Origin: a virus
Direction: 5' to 3' (one strand)
IMG/VR virus record: IMGVR_UViG_3300045284_000330
Location: 1-64,000 of that record
DNA: 64,000 nucleotides
Part shown: piece by piece, positions 47,339 through 55,591 of the stretch
Layout of the letters: each line of letters starts with the position of its first letter
How positions within the stretch are numbered: position 1 is the first letter of the stretch
Program-made: the position numbers and the translations under genes
The notes under the pieces: generated by a model
Told to the model about the DNA's origin: nothing
What the model saw: the letters and a program-made list of their open reading frames with translations, nothing else
The model's database searches: none

Positions 47339-47616
47339 TGCTTCGTTCCCGCCGGCGCCATGGCGAGCCGGGCGCTCTCGATCTCCCGGGAATCCCGCTC
47401 CTCATCCAAAACGTCACGGCCCTGATGCAACGCGCACGCGTCGTCGCTTACCCCGACGATCGGCCGCACGAATTGGAAAGTGACCTTTCCCCCCGACATT
47501 GACACCTGCGTCGGTGTCGGCGGAGCGCCCCCGCACACTCGTCTGGTCAAATCCTGCGGCACGATCCGCGCGAAGCGGCACGTTCCGCAGCGCTTGATGT
47601 TCATGACCCCGACCAT
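47335..47616 (-). CDS. Cys-rich hypothetical protein
   Basis: A 93-residue protein starting MVGVMNIKRCGTCRFARIVP; its ATG overlaps the lysin stop (TGATG). C-G-T-C-R, V-C-G-G and a late D-A-C could bind metal. Between endolysin and portal; function unknown. Confidence 0.5.
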   Translation of the reverse strand: MVGVMNIKRCGTCRFARIVPQDLTRRVCGGAPPTPTQVSMSGGKVTFQFVRPIVGVSDDACALHQGRDVLDEERDSREIESARLAMAPAGTKQ

Positions 47617-49199
47617 CACGCCACCAAGCCCGTGTCCAGATACTTCTGGACCGCCGCGAACATCTCGTCGGCTTCCATTTTCAATTCCACTTCCTTCCGG
47701 ATTACGGGGCCATAATGGTTCGCGAGATTGCGAAGCGTCAGGCCGTGCGTCTCCACCGCAAAAGCCGGGCATTCCTTGCACAGCTTCTGAAACGCATAGC
47801 CCTGGCCGCTGCCGTAGCAGCCCCATTCGTCATCCGTGCAGGAAACCCCATCGTCGAAGACGCTGAGATAGCAGGTCGCCACGTTCCGCGGGTTTGAATA
47901 CTCCGCCATGAGATTGCTAAACGCTGGCTCGCTTGCGCTGTGGGCGTTCCATGACGTTTGAAACAGGCCCGCCTCCGCGGTGTCGCTCGACACATTGTCG
48001 GCCGACAGGTCCCGGCCCTCGCAGTGCCTTCCGCTCGACTCCCGCATCCCGCTGCCGAGCATCAAAGCATATAGGTGGCGCAAGGTAAGGGCCCCCGCGG
48101 CCTCGTTGCTCATTCCCAGCGCATCAAACTGGCTGCGGTAGATATTGAGCGCGTCCTTGTCCGATCCGGTCCGCGCCTTCGCCATTTCGACCGCCGCCTG
48201 GTGCCCAAGCTGAAGCTTGCGATAGGTCTGGGCAAACGCCAGCGCCATGCCTTGGGTGAACCCAGGCGGGGCAACCCCGCGGTCCTTCCAGGGATACTCC
48301 GCGATTTCGCTCTCATCGGCGATTACGCAAATCGCTTCGATGTCCCGTTCGTCCAGCGCGTGCGGCGGAGGCGGCAACGGCGGCTTGCCGTCGTACAAAG
48401 CCGCCCACGTCTGCTCGCCGCAAATGCCGTCGGCCGCAAGCCCGCGCGTTGCCTGGTACTGCGTAACGGCATCCTCGGTCCCGTTGCCGAAATCACCGTC
48501 TTCGTCGAGGTCCGGGTGCAGTTCGGTAAGGTTGAGCAGATGCTGCATATCATCCACGTCGTGGCCCTTGTCGCCGAGGGCGAGCACAGGGCGCTGGTCC
48601 AACGGCACCTCCAGCGGGTCCTCGACCCATGGCCGTTCGGGCGGCTTCTCGCCCGGCGCGTCCGGCACCGTCACGCCGCTGAGGGACTCCGCGATCGCTT
48701 TACAGATAGCGTCGAAGTGGGCGTTGTACTTGTTGCTGTCGTCTGTGCTGTCGCAGAAGCAGACCTCCAGGAGCACCGCTGGTTTGGCCGTATTGTTCAG
48801 GAAAAACAGGTTGTCGGTGTGCTTCTTGCCGCGGTCCTTGAAGCCGCCGGCCTTGGCTATCGCCGCCGAGATCGTCGCGGCATAGTCGGCCATACCGCTG
48901 CTCGTGTACCAGACTTCCGTGCCGTAGGCCCCCTCGGTGGCGTTGAAGTGAACCGAGACGTCCCGATCCCTGGTCTGCTCGTTGTGCCAGTTCACGATGG
49001 TGTTGAGGTTGGTGTTCTGGTCGTGGGAGGTGTTGTCGTGAAACGTCGCCGTCTTGATGCCGGCGCTTTTCAAGTGTTCCGCGACGCGGTCGACGACCCG
49101 TCGTGCTTCGTCGACCTCGTCCAGCTCCGGCGGCACTGGATTGCCGCACGCGCCCCGAATGTACTTTCCATGGCCAGAACTGATCGCGAAGCTTGGCAT
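47616..49199 (-). CDS. Multidomain endolysin (Amidase_3 + PG-binding + muramidase-like)
   Basis: A 527-residue protein. About 1-175: N-acetylmuramoyl-L-alanine amidase (Amidase_3): S-S-G-H-G-K-Y near the N-terminus, D-V-S-V-H-F-N-A-T and A-V-L-L-E-V-C-F-C-D carry the zinc His and Glu. About 205-275: PG_binding_1 (L-A-L-G-D-K-G-H-D-V-D-D-M-Q, then F-G-N-G-T-E-D-A-V). About 285-527: a large C-terminal domain with M-R-E-S-S-G-R and A-G-L-F-Q-T-S-W-N-A-H, suggesting a second, glycosidase-type activity. Two lytic domains in one enzyme is unusual but known. No signal peptide, so export by holin. Confidence 0.75.
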   Translation of the reverse strand: MPSFAISSGHGKYIRGACGNPVPPELDEVDEARRVVDRVAEHLKSAGIKTATFHDNTSHDQNTNLNTIVNWHNEQTRDRDVSVHFNATEGAYGTEVWYTSSGMADYAATISAAIAKAGGFKDRGKKHTDNLFFLNNTAKPAVLLEVCFCDSTDDSNKYNAHFDAICKAIAESLSGVTVPDAPGEKPPERPWVEDPLEVPLDQRPVLALGDKGHDVDDMQHLLNLTELHPDLDEDGDFGNGTEDAVTQYQATRGLAADGICGEQTWAALYDGKPPLPPPPHALDERDIEAICVIADESEIAEYPWKDRGVAPPGFTQGMALAFAQTYRKLQLGHQAAVEMAKARTGSDKDALNIYRSQFDALGMSNEAAGALTLRHLYALMLGSGMRESSGRHCEGRDLSADNVSSDTAEAGLFQTSWNAHSASEPAFSNLMAEYSNPRNVATCYLSVFDDGVSCTDDEWGCYGSGQGYAFQKLCKECPAFAVETHGLTLRNLANHYGPVIRKEVELKMEADEMFAAVQKYLDTGLVA

Positions 49200-49304
49200 A
49201 GCTTTGTCATCCGATTATCTGTGAATGCGGGCATCGCGACCTCCTTTCCAGGTTGCCTTGTCAAGCGGCGGTCAGGCGTTGCTGCGTCTGGCCGCCACGC
49301 ATTT

Positions 49305-49553
49305 TTAGCCGAAGCGCAGAGCGCCAAACTCCGCGCGGCCGAAGAAATGGACCATCGGCGCGCCGACCAAGAGCGAGACCACGCAGATAATGAACACCAC
49401 CAGCACAATCAGCAGATAGATGCGCTGGATGTTCCATGGAATCGGCCACTCGAAAATATTGGCCACCCAGACGATGATTGCGCCAATCAGAACCAGAACC
49501 GCGGCAACAAGCACGCAATTGAGCACCCCGATCAGGATTCCGGTGACGGACAT
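49305..49553 (-). CDS. Holin-like membrane protein
   Basis: An 82-residue protein with a strong AAAGGAGGTG site. Two membrane helices (LNCVLVAAVLVLIGAIIVWV, I-Y-L-L-I-V-L-V-V-F-I-I-C-V-V-S-L-L-V) and a short polar end. Size, topology and place directly before the endolysin suggest a holin. Confidence 0.6.
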   Translation of the reverse strand: MSVTGILIGVLNCVLVAAVLVLIGAIIVWVANIFEWPIPWNIQRIYLLIVLVVFIICVVSLLVGAPMVHFFGRAEFGALRFG

Positions 49554-49565
49554 GGTGCACCTCCT

Positions 49566-49700
49566 TTAATTGCGCTGCTCGGGCGGCACCACGACCGTGG
49601 GCGGCACGCTCGGATGCTCGGGCACCACCTGCGGCTGAGGTTGCGGCGGCGGTGGTTTTGGCACCTGCGGCGGTGGAGGTTTCGGCTTATCCGCATTCAT
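49566..49700 (-). CDS. Small Pro-rich protein
   Basis: A 44-residue protein starting MNADKPKPPPPQVPKPPPPQ; proline about 40 percent. Between the Acb2-like and holin-like genes. Perhaps a periplasm-spanning linker; function unknown. Confidence 0.45.
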   Translation of the reverse strand: MNADKPKPPPPQVPKPPPPQPQPQVVPEHPSVPPTVVVPPEQRN

Positions 49701-49713
49701 GGCTTTGTTCCTG

Positions 49714-49911
49714 TTAAGCGGTTGCGGCTTTAACTGCCCACATGGCGGCGTCTTCGTAGTGTGTTTGTGCGAGCGAGGCTAAACGGGCGTCTTTCGATTT
49801 CAGTGTCTCGCATAAATCGATGAGTTCCGCCGACTTCTGCTTGATCTGGTCGACGACGCTATCGGCGCTCGGATTGAATTTCGTTCGCACGCGATCCTCA
49901 CCAACACTCAT
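49714..49911 (-). CDS. Second Acb2/Tad1-type hairpin protein (anti-CBASS candidate)
   Basis: A 65-residue protein, GGAG upstream. After R-T-K-F-N-P-S-A-D-S come two helices: V-V-D-Q-I-K-Q-K-S-A-E-L-I-D-L-C-E-T-L and A-R-L-A-S-L-A-Q-T-H-Y-E-D-A-A-M-W-A-V-K-A. The E-x-A-x-M-W-A-V-K-A end is the hallmark of the DUF7681 (Acb2/Tad1 hairpin) family. Different from the first copy at 45238, so not a simple duplication. Close to lysis genes. Confidence 0.65.
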   Translation of the reverse strand: MSVGEDRVRTKFNPSADSVVDQIKQKSAELIDLCETLKSKDARLASLAQTHYEDAAMWAVKAATA

Positions 49912-49929
49912 GTTGCTCTCCTTGGCGTC

Positions 49930-50007
49930 CTATGCCGCCCCTATGGCACGACGCATTTCGACAGCAGCCTCGGTGACGTGCTTCTGGTGTTTCGGCTTGC
50001 CAGTCAT
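49930..50007 (-). CDS. Possible very small protein
   Basis: A 25-residue basic frame starting MTGKPKHQKHVTEAAVEMRR, overlapping the previous stop. Weak evidence, but this type recurs near DUF7681 genes in other phages. Confidence 0.3.
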   Translation of the reverse strand: MTGKPKHQKHVTEAAVEMRRAIGAA

Positions 50008-50171
50008 TGCTTTTTCTCCTCTGCTGCCACCAGCGCCGCGCGAAGCAGCAATTCCACGCTCTCCGTCAGCCAACGCTGCGTCGCGGTGAATTGATCGTGC
50101 TTCATTTCCTCGATCTCATGCTTGCGCCTCAACAGCGCAATGATCTGCCGTTCGAGCACAGCTGGCCTCAC
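50004..50171 (-). CDS. Small helical protein
   Basis: A 55-residue protein from GTG 50171, which overlaps the previous stop (GTGA). Coiled-coil type (ERQIIALLRRKHEIEEMKHD). Function unknown. Confidence 0.48.
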   Translation of the reverse strand: MRPAVLERQIIALLRRKHEIEEMKHDQFTATQRWLTESVELLLRAALVAAEEKKQ

Positions 50172-50542
50172 GGTTCGGCATCAAGTAGCAACGGCCGCAG
50201 CGGCGGCAGCGGCACCAACTCAGACGCCGCATCCTGAAGCTTCATGCTGTCATTGCTGTTCTCAGATCGAGAATTGCCTGGAGGCCGCGAAAACGGACGA
50301 GGCGTCGCCGGCGGCCCCTGAATTCCAGTGCATGCGCCGAGCATTTCCCGCAAATGCGTTTGTCCAGCGTGCAGCATAACGACCTCTTCTTTCCGCTGCG
50401 CGGCGACAACTGATAATATCCAGTAAAAAAAGAACAGCAGCGCGATATTCATCAGAATAACACTGAGCGCGAGCGGACTCTCGCGCATGACGCTGAAGTA
50501 ACCAGCAACCGCCTTTCCGGCCTCTTCTGTAACGCCATTCAT
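50168..50542 (-). CDS. Single-pass membrane protein, possible holin/spanin part
   Basis: A 124-residue protein with one membrane helix (ALSVILMNIALLFFFYWILS) near residues 25-45, then a Pro-rich tail. Its ATG overlaps the previous stop. Close to the lysis genes; a lysis role is inferred from position only. Confidence 0.5.
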   Translation of the reverse strand: MNGVTEEAGKAVAGYFSVMRESPLALSVILMNIALLFFFYWILSVVAAQRKEEVVMLHAGQTHLREMLGACTGIQGPPATPRPFSRPPGNSRSENSNDSMKLQDAASELVPLPPLRPLLLDAEP

Positions 50543-50718
50543 GGCTGCGGCGTCAATCTCTGTTCCAGAAGCTTTATGAGCGCTTCCGTATCCTTGCAGT
50601 CTTGCGCCGCCTGCGCAATATCAGCCTGCGCATTTGCATTGGCTTGCCACCCGATATAGCCAAGCGCGAGAGTGTTGGTCACAAGCAGCGCCAACATGAT
50701 CCAGTTCGATCTGGTCAT
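50539..50718 (-). CDS. Small membrane-anchored protein
   Basis: A 59-residue protein: one N-terminal membrane helix (W-I-M-L-A-L-L-V-T-N-T-L-A-L-G-Y-I) and an exported helical part with one Cys (Q-A-D-I-A-Q-A-A-Q-D-C). Spanin-like size and topology, followed by another membrane protein. The 120 bases upstream hold a possible small membrane frame without a clear start. Confidence 0.48.
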   Translation of the reverse strand: MTRSNWIMLALLVTNTLALGYIGWQANANAQADIAQAAQDCKDTEALIKLLEQRLTPQP

Positions 50719-50839
50719 CTATTCACCAAGCGTGATCCCTTCGATCACGTGCCACATCCACTGCGGTGATCACGACCCAAATGATCACCGCGACAAGCCG
50801 CTGCGCGGCAGGGGTGGCACAATTGCCTCTCCAGCTTTA

Positions 50840-51376
50840 TTACGTCGCCGGTGGCGTCGTTCCAGGCGCTCCAGGCAACGGCTTGCCGCCCGCCGGGAAG
50901 TAACCCCAACCATATGCCGGGTGATAGCCCCAGCCACCATCAGGCGGCGGCGGCTTGCCTCCATCTGGCGTCGTGCCTTCGGTCGGCGGCGGCGGCAGGA
51001 CAATGGGATGCGACGGGATTGGTGCCTGCCCTTCGGGCGGATTCGGCCAAATCTGAACCGGAGGACCGCCAGGAGTTACCGGCGGCAGGACAATCGGATG
51101 CTCAGGATGCGGCTGCGGTTTCACGCCCGGTCCCATCCCGCCACCCCAGTAACCGGGCGGCGAGGAGCCGGGAGGCCCGCCCGGATTGTAGATCGGGTGC
51201 GATGGGTAGGGCGGGTAGTAAATCGGGTGCTCTGGATGCGCACCAGCCGGCGGCTGTGGCATCGGAAATCCGATGTCGACATAAGGCGGACGAGGACCGC
51301 CCGGCATCGGACCGCCGCCGACGCCTACGTCACTAAAAAACAAAATTCCTTGAAACGTAACCGGTATTGCTGCCAT
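50840..51376 (-). CDS. Pro/Gly-rich virion-type protein
   Basis: A 178-residue protein, about half Pro and Gly. Short repeated pieces occur: H-P-E-H-P-I and S-H-P-I, each followed by Y/V-x-P-P. The N-terminus (MAAIPVTFQGILFFSDVGVG) is folded-looking. Proline-rich spacers of this type are found in phage fibre and neck proteins. Behind the YkgJ and collagen genes. Confidence 0.5.
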   Translation of the reverse strand: MAAIPVTFQGILFFSDVGVGGGPMPGGPRPPYVDIGFPMPQPPAGAHPEHPIYYPPYPSHPIYNPGGPPGSSPPGYWGGGMGPGVKPQPHPEHPIVLPPVTPGGPPVQIWPNPPEGQAPIPSHPIVLPPPPTEGTTPDGGKPPPPDGGWGYHPAYGWGYFPAGGKPLPGAPGTTPPAT

Positions 51377-51380
51377 GTAT

Positions 51381-51809
51381 TTATCCTCCTGATGCTTTCA
51401 GCATTTCACGACCCTTGTCGAAAAGGGCCTTCGGTAGTTTTCCACTCTTTACTGCCTCGCGGCGCCCCGCGCGGTCCGACTTGCGAAACAATTCACGGCA
51501 ATCGAACCGCTGGCATACATGTGGGGCGCGCCCGTGAATACTGCATCCGTTGGCTGTAAGATAGATACAATCGCCGTTGGGCCGCCGTTTTAGCGCGCGG
51601 CCAAGGCGCGTACCGTCGCGCTTCGTAATCCACGCCCAGTCATATTGCTCGTACTCCTCCTGCGCCAAGGGAACAATCAGAGTTCGGCAGCACAGCGTGC
51701 ACAAGCCGCACGGCACGTCGGATCGCCTGTCGTCCTTATCGACGAGATGTGTCGGCCGTAAATCAGGCAGACGCGCGACGCTCGGAATGTCCTGCTTCAT
51801 TTCTGCCAT
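51381..51809 (-). CDS. YkgJ-family zinc/iron-chelating-domain protein
   Basis: A 142-residue protein: C-G-L-C-T-L-C-C-R, then G-C-S-I-H-G-R-A-P-H-V-C-Q-R-F-D-C. Same cysteine pattern as 41806 but shorter. ATG overlaps the fibre gene stop. Such genes sometimes neighbour collagen-like fibres in phages and might modify them; this is inference. Confidence 0.65.
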   Translation of the reverse strand: MAEMKQDIPSVARLPDLRPTHLVDKDDRRSDVPCGLCTLCCRTLIVPLAQEEYEQYDWAWITKRDGTRLGRALKRRPNGDCIYLTANGCSIHGRAPHVCQRFDCRELFRKSDRAGRREAVKSGKLPKALFDKGREMLKASGG

Positions 51810-54022
51810 TATCTAACTCGTCGAGCACTGATATAGCCGGTCGCGGTGCACGTGCTGTTGAATGTGCCCTGCGCTGCGAGGTAGACGGTCGCCGGCGCAC
51901 TCACATTGACGCGCGTCGGACCAGTTTGCATCGTTTGCGTGACGCCATTGCCAAAGGTCAAACGATACTGAGTCATATTTCCATTGCCAGCACAAATCTG
52001 CGCAGCAGTCGGCAACGCCGCGGAAGTATTCGAAACTGCCGCCGCAAGCGCGGTTGGTCCCTGCGCCGGGCTGAAGATAACAACACCAGCCACCACCCAA
52101 TCGCCCGGAGTCAACGCCAGCGTCGCGACGTTCGCCGTGACGTTCGTGGTGAGATTGACGGGCGTCGTCTGGCTGGTGGCGAGCTGCTCACCCAGATTAC
52201 CCGCCACAGCATTGTCGGCCGCAACCGTGCCCTTGATCGCCTGCCGCGAAGTGTCGCTCGGATGGACGTGATCGCCTCGGGCCCAGGCTGTGGCGGTGCC
52301 GGCGGCGGCCGTCCCGTCCATGGCGGGGGCAGCACTGGACGCAGGAGGAAGCACCGCATTGACTTGCGCCGCCGTCTGGTAGCCGGCCGGGTTGCTAGCC
52401 GCGTAACGTGAGGTATCGGTCGGGTGAACGTGGTCGGACCTTGCCCATGTTGCCGCCACGCCACCCGCACCGACGCCGTCCATTTGCGGCACGGCGTTCG
52501 ATCCTGCCGGCGTGCTCGGCACGTAAATCTTGTTGTCGCTGCCCAGGGTGGCGGTGTTCCCTGCGTCAGCCGAGACCGCTGTCGGACCTGGAGTACCTTG
52601 AGGGCCTTGCGGGCCCTGTGACCCTGGTGGTCCCTGCAGACCGGTCGCCCCGTTCGCTCCGGTGTTGCCTGCCGGACCCTGGATTCCTGGGGTACCCTGG
52701 GGCCCCTGCAAGCCTTGTGGACCCACATCACCTTGAAGGCCTTGTGGCCCTTGGATTCCTGGGGTGCCGGCTGGGCCTTGGGGACCGTCGTTGCCTTGAT
52801 GGCCTTGGGGACCTGGAGGTCCTACGGGACCGGCTGGGCCTTGCTGCCCCTGGGACACTATCCCCAGGATGATGTTCATCCCGTTGGTGAGGGTACCGGC
52901 ACCCGCCTTCCAGGCGATCGGGACCTGGACGTACTCTGGTGAAGCGGGTGGCGCAAATGCCGAATTCGTGACGGTGTAGGAGTAGTAGACGGCCGCGCTG
53001 TCAGCGTTCTGCAGGAGGATTTCGTTGCCTGACTGGATCAGCCCCAGGATGACGCTGATGTCGGTGCCCGCACCGTCCAGGTTGCTGATGTAGAGGTTGG
53101 CTGCGCTCGCGGGGGTCGCATTATCTAGTTCAACCGTGCCAGCCGCAACTGGCGGGACCGTGGTGCTGGTCGAGAAAGCGTAGTTGAAGATGCTGCTGGT
53201 ATTGCCTTGAGGACCTTGTTGACCTTGCGGTCCGGCAGCTCCTTGGGGGCCGGGTGCGCCGTCCGCACCGGCCGGACCTTGGGGCCCCACATCACCTTGG
53301 AGACCTTGTGGCCCCTGAATACCCTGTGGTCCGGCTGGGCCTTGCTGGCCGTCGTTGCCGGCTGGTCCTTGGGGACCGGCCGGTCCGGCCAAGCCGGGTG
53401 ATCCGGCCTGACCGCCTGGACCGGGATCGCCTTGCGGACCTTGGGAACCTTCGGCTCCCGCTGGCCCCTGCGGGCCCTGTGTGCCCTGCGGACCTAAGTC
53501 CCCTTGCGGGCCAACCGCGCCTTGCGGGCCAGGATCGCCTTTTTGGCCTGCAGGTCCGGCCGCTCCCGGAACACCTGATGCACCGTCAACTCCGGCATTT
53601 CCTTGGGGACCGGCAGGCCCGGGAACGCCTTGCGGACCTGCAGGGCCGGCCGGACCTTGAGGACCCGGTGGGCCTTGGATTCCTCCGCCACCACTATCGG
53701 CAATTGGCTGCCAGCTTGCATTCTTTCGTCCATACATCGCTCCATCTTGCGGGGCCTCGGTAACCACTTCGTCCACCGGCACGATAGGCGTCCACGCCCC
53801 ATCAAGACGCGCGTGCGTGTCGCCATCTGATGGAGCGTCGGGAATGCCAGGAGTGCCTGGCGGACCTTGGGGACCAGCTGGCCCGGGCGGGCCCGGCGGA
53901 CCTTGTATGCCTGCACTGCCGCTGCCGATTCGCGCCCACACCTTGTCGAATTCGGAGTCGATCTGCTTCAGGGCCAGGCCGGGATCGAGGACGGTTGCAG
54001 GTTGGAATATGGTGGTGGTCAT
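51809..54022 (-). CDS. Collagen-like tail fibre protein
   Basis: A 737-residue protein. N-terminal about 35 residues ([13 protein letters not shown]) are a coiled anchor. Two long Gly-X-Y blocks (about 38-275 and 395-475) contain many G-P-Q-G-P-A/G-I-Q-G-P triplets. A beta domain lies between (about 280-390). A C-terminal repeated D-H-V-H-P-T/S-D-T-S-R piece and an adhesin-type end follow. Collagen triple helices are well known in phage fibres. On the other strand the repeats give shadow frames. Confidence 0.85.
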   Translation of the reverse strand: MTTTIFQPATVLDPGLALKQIDSEFDKVWARIGSGSAGIQGPPGPPGPAGPQGPPGTPGIPDAPSDGDTHARLDGAWTPIVPVDEVVTEAPQDGAMYGRKNASWQPIADSGGGGIQGPPGPQGPAGPAGPQGVPGPAGPQGNAGVDGASGVPGAAGPAGQKGDPGPQGAVGPQGDLGPQGTQGPQGPAGAEGSQGPQGDPGPGGQAGSPGLAGPAGPQGPAGNDGQQGPAGPQGIQGPQGLQGDVGPQGPAGADGAPGPQGAAGPQGQQGPQGNTSSIFNYAFSTSTTVPPVAAGTVELDNATPASAANLYISNLDGAGTDISVILGLIQSGNEILLQNADSAAVYYSYTVTNSAFAPPASPEYVQVPIAWKAGAGTLTNGMNIILGIVSQGQQGPAGPVGPPGPQGHQGNDGPQGPAGTPGIQGPQGLQGDVGPQGLQGPQGTPGIQGPAGNTGANGATGLQGPPGSQGPQGPQGTPGPTAVSADAGNTATLGSDNKIYVPSTPAGSNAVPQMDGVGAGGVAATWARSDHVHPTDTSRYAASNPAGYQTAAQVNAVLPPASSAAPAMDGTAAAGTATAWARGDHVHPSDTSRQAIKGTVAADNAVAGNLGEQLATSQTTPVNLTTNVTANVATLALTPGDWVVAGVVIFSPAQGPTALAAAVSNTSAALPTAAQICAGNGNMTQYRLTFGNGVTQTMQTGPTRVNVSAPATVYLAAQGTFNSTCTATGYISARRVR

Positions 54023-54024
54023 AA

Positions 54025-55554
54025 TCAGGACACCCAGCTCATGTCAGACGGGTATCGATATCTGCTCGCGATCTTGTTGAACGCGCCGGAACTCGCATCA
54101 ATCTGGTCCTTGTATTTTCCGACCGGGAAATGTTCGGCCTCTTCGAGATAATTTTTCACCCATACACCCACGACCAGCCGCACATTGCCGCCCTGCCACT
54201 GCGCAGCGAACGGCTCGGCGCGCATCTCCTTTGCGCCGCGCACCCGATCGGCCTCGACGCGGAAGCCGGCGAGATTTCTGACCGTGGATTCCGCGCTCTC
54301 TTTGCCCCCGCTACCCGGCTCCTGCTCAACCCAGACCTTGGTCAGGAAATACTTTCTGCGATCCATCTCGGCGGTCTGCTTGATGATCCGCTCGCGGTCT
54401 AGCGCCGACCATTGCCCGCGCCTCACGTCAGCCACGACAAACGTGTCGTCGCGCATCCGCAGCATCAGGACGCCGGCGGTGTAAGCTCCGCCGCCGGCGG
54501 TGCCGCTCTTGTCCCAGTAGCGCACCGCGGCGACGACGCTCGCAGATGGCGGCGCCTCCGATATGATCGAGGCCATGTGGATCGGGAACATGTCGCCGCC
54601 GACGACAATGGGCGCCTGCTGGTAGACGCTCTGCCAGCCGGCCAATGTCATCATGGCGCGCTGCTGCTCGAGAAATTCCGCCGACTTGAGTTCCGGGAAA
54701 AGCGGTTCGCCCACCTTGCGCACAAACGGCCCGATCGGGCGCCCCACCTCATCAATGGCCGTATGTGTCTCCTCCTCTTCGGCCAGCGCCGCATAGCGGC
54801 ATACGCGCACATCCTTATGGCGCTCGATCAGCCGGCCCGCAGGATCGTCTAGATGCCATCGAGTCATCACGAGCAGCAGCGCGGCGCCGTCGGAGAAACG
54901 CGTCATGAAATCGTCGGTCATCCAATTCCATGTCTTGTCGCGGGTGAGCTTCGAGCTCGCCTCGGCACGGCCTTTGATGGGATCATCAATGACGCCCAAG
55001 TCCAGTCCCTCGCCTGTCACCGCACCTGCGATCGTGGTGTTGCGAAAAGACCCGCGCTCCAGGCCCGTTCCGTGAAACTCGATCATTTCGCTATTGGAGC
55101 GACGAACAGACGGGTTGACCGCCTGGTGCCCGAATATCTTGGCGTGCTTGGGATCGGCGAGAATGCGCTGCAGTCGAAGGTTCGCGCGAATGCCGAGCCG
55201 CTCGCTGAAAGACGCGAAGATGATTTTCAGTTGTGGGTCCGGCCCGCTCAAGCCGATGATCCACGAGAGGAAGTCTACGACTTGGGTGCTTTTCCCCAAT
55301 TGTGGAGGCGACTGCAGCAGGAGTTTTGGCCGGCGCCCGGCGCTATAGTCCAGCCAAAAGCGGTGCAATTCGAGCGCAACCTCGCGCTGCCACCATCCCA
55401 TGATCATGCGCGGATTGAGATAGCGGCGATACGCCCAGAAGGATTCGCGCGACTCGCGCTGGGCCTGCTGCTCCATGAGCCACAGGTCCTCCTCGGTGTA
55501 GGGGCGCGACGCTGGGACGTTGATGTTCACGAACATCACCACATCGGCGCGCAT
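54025..55554 (-). CDS. Terminase large subunit
   Basis: A 509-residue protein. ATPase: [10 protein letters not shown] (Walker A), L-D-L-G-V-I-D-D-P (Walker B), [12 protein letters not shown] (coupling motif). Nuclease: [20 protein letters not shown], and a late D-Q-I-D-A. Met7 at 55536 is an alternative start. This terminase is separated from the portal by fibre and lysis genes, an unusual order. Confidence 0.9.
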   Translation of the reverse strand: MRADVVMFVNINVPASRPYTEEDLWLMEQQAQRESRESFWAYRRYLNPRMIMGWWQREVALELHRFWLDYSAGRRPKLLLQSPPQLGKSTQVVDFLSWIIGLSGPDPQLKIIFASFSERLGIRANLRLQRILADPKHAKIFGHQAVNPSVRRSNSEMIEFHGTGLERGSFRNTTIAGAVTGEGLDLGVIDDPIKGRAEASSKLTRDKTWNWMTDDFMTRFSDGAALLLVMTRWHLDDPAGRLIERHKDVRVCRYAALAEEEETHTAIDEVGRPIGPFVRKVGEPLFPELKSAEFLEQQRAMMTLAGWQSVYQQAPIVVGGDMFPIHMASIISEAPPSASVVAAVRYWDKSGTAGGGAYTAGVLMLRMRDDTFVVADVRRGQWSALDRERIIKQTAEMDRRKYFLTKVWVEQEPGSGGKESAESTVRNLAGFRVEADRVRGAKEMRAEPFAAQWQGGNVRLVVGVWVKNYLEEAEHFPVGKYKDQIDASSGAFNKIASRYRYPSDMSWVS

Positions 55555-55591
55555 TTCGCGCGCGACGCCCGGCGATGGCGACTATACGCAA

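Noticed and set aside
45830-47425. Plus-strand reading frame of 531 codons
   Set aside because: Mirror of the portal gene; His/Arg-rich with no motif.
48075-49733. Plus-strand reading frame of 552 codons
   Set aside because: Opposite the endolysin and holin-like genes, which have clear domains; composition typical of an antisense frame.
50741-50835. Small minus-strand membrane peptide
   Set aside because: A hydrophobic stretch is present but there is no usable start codon or ribosome site in frame.
52408-53763. Plus-strand Trp/Gly/Leu-rich frames
   Set aside because: Complements of collagen Gly-X-Y codons.
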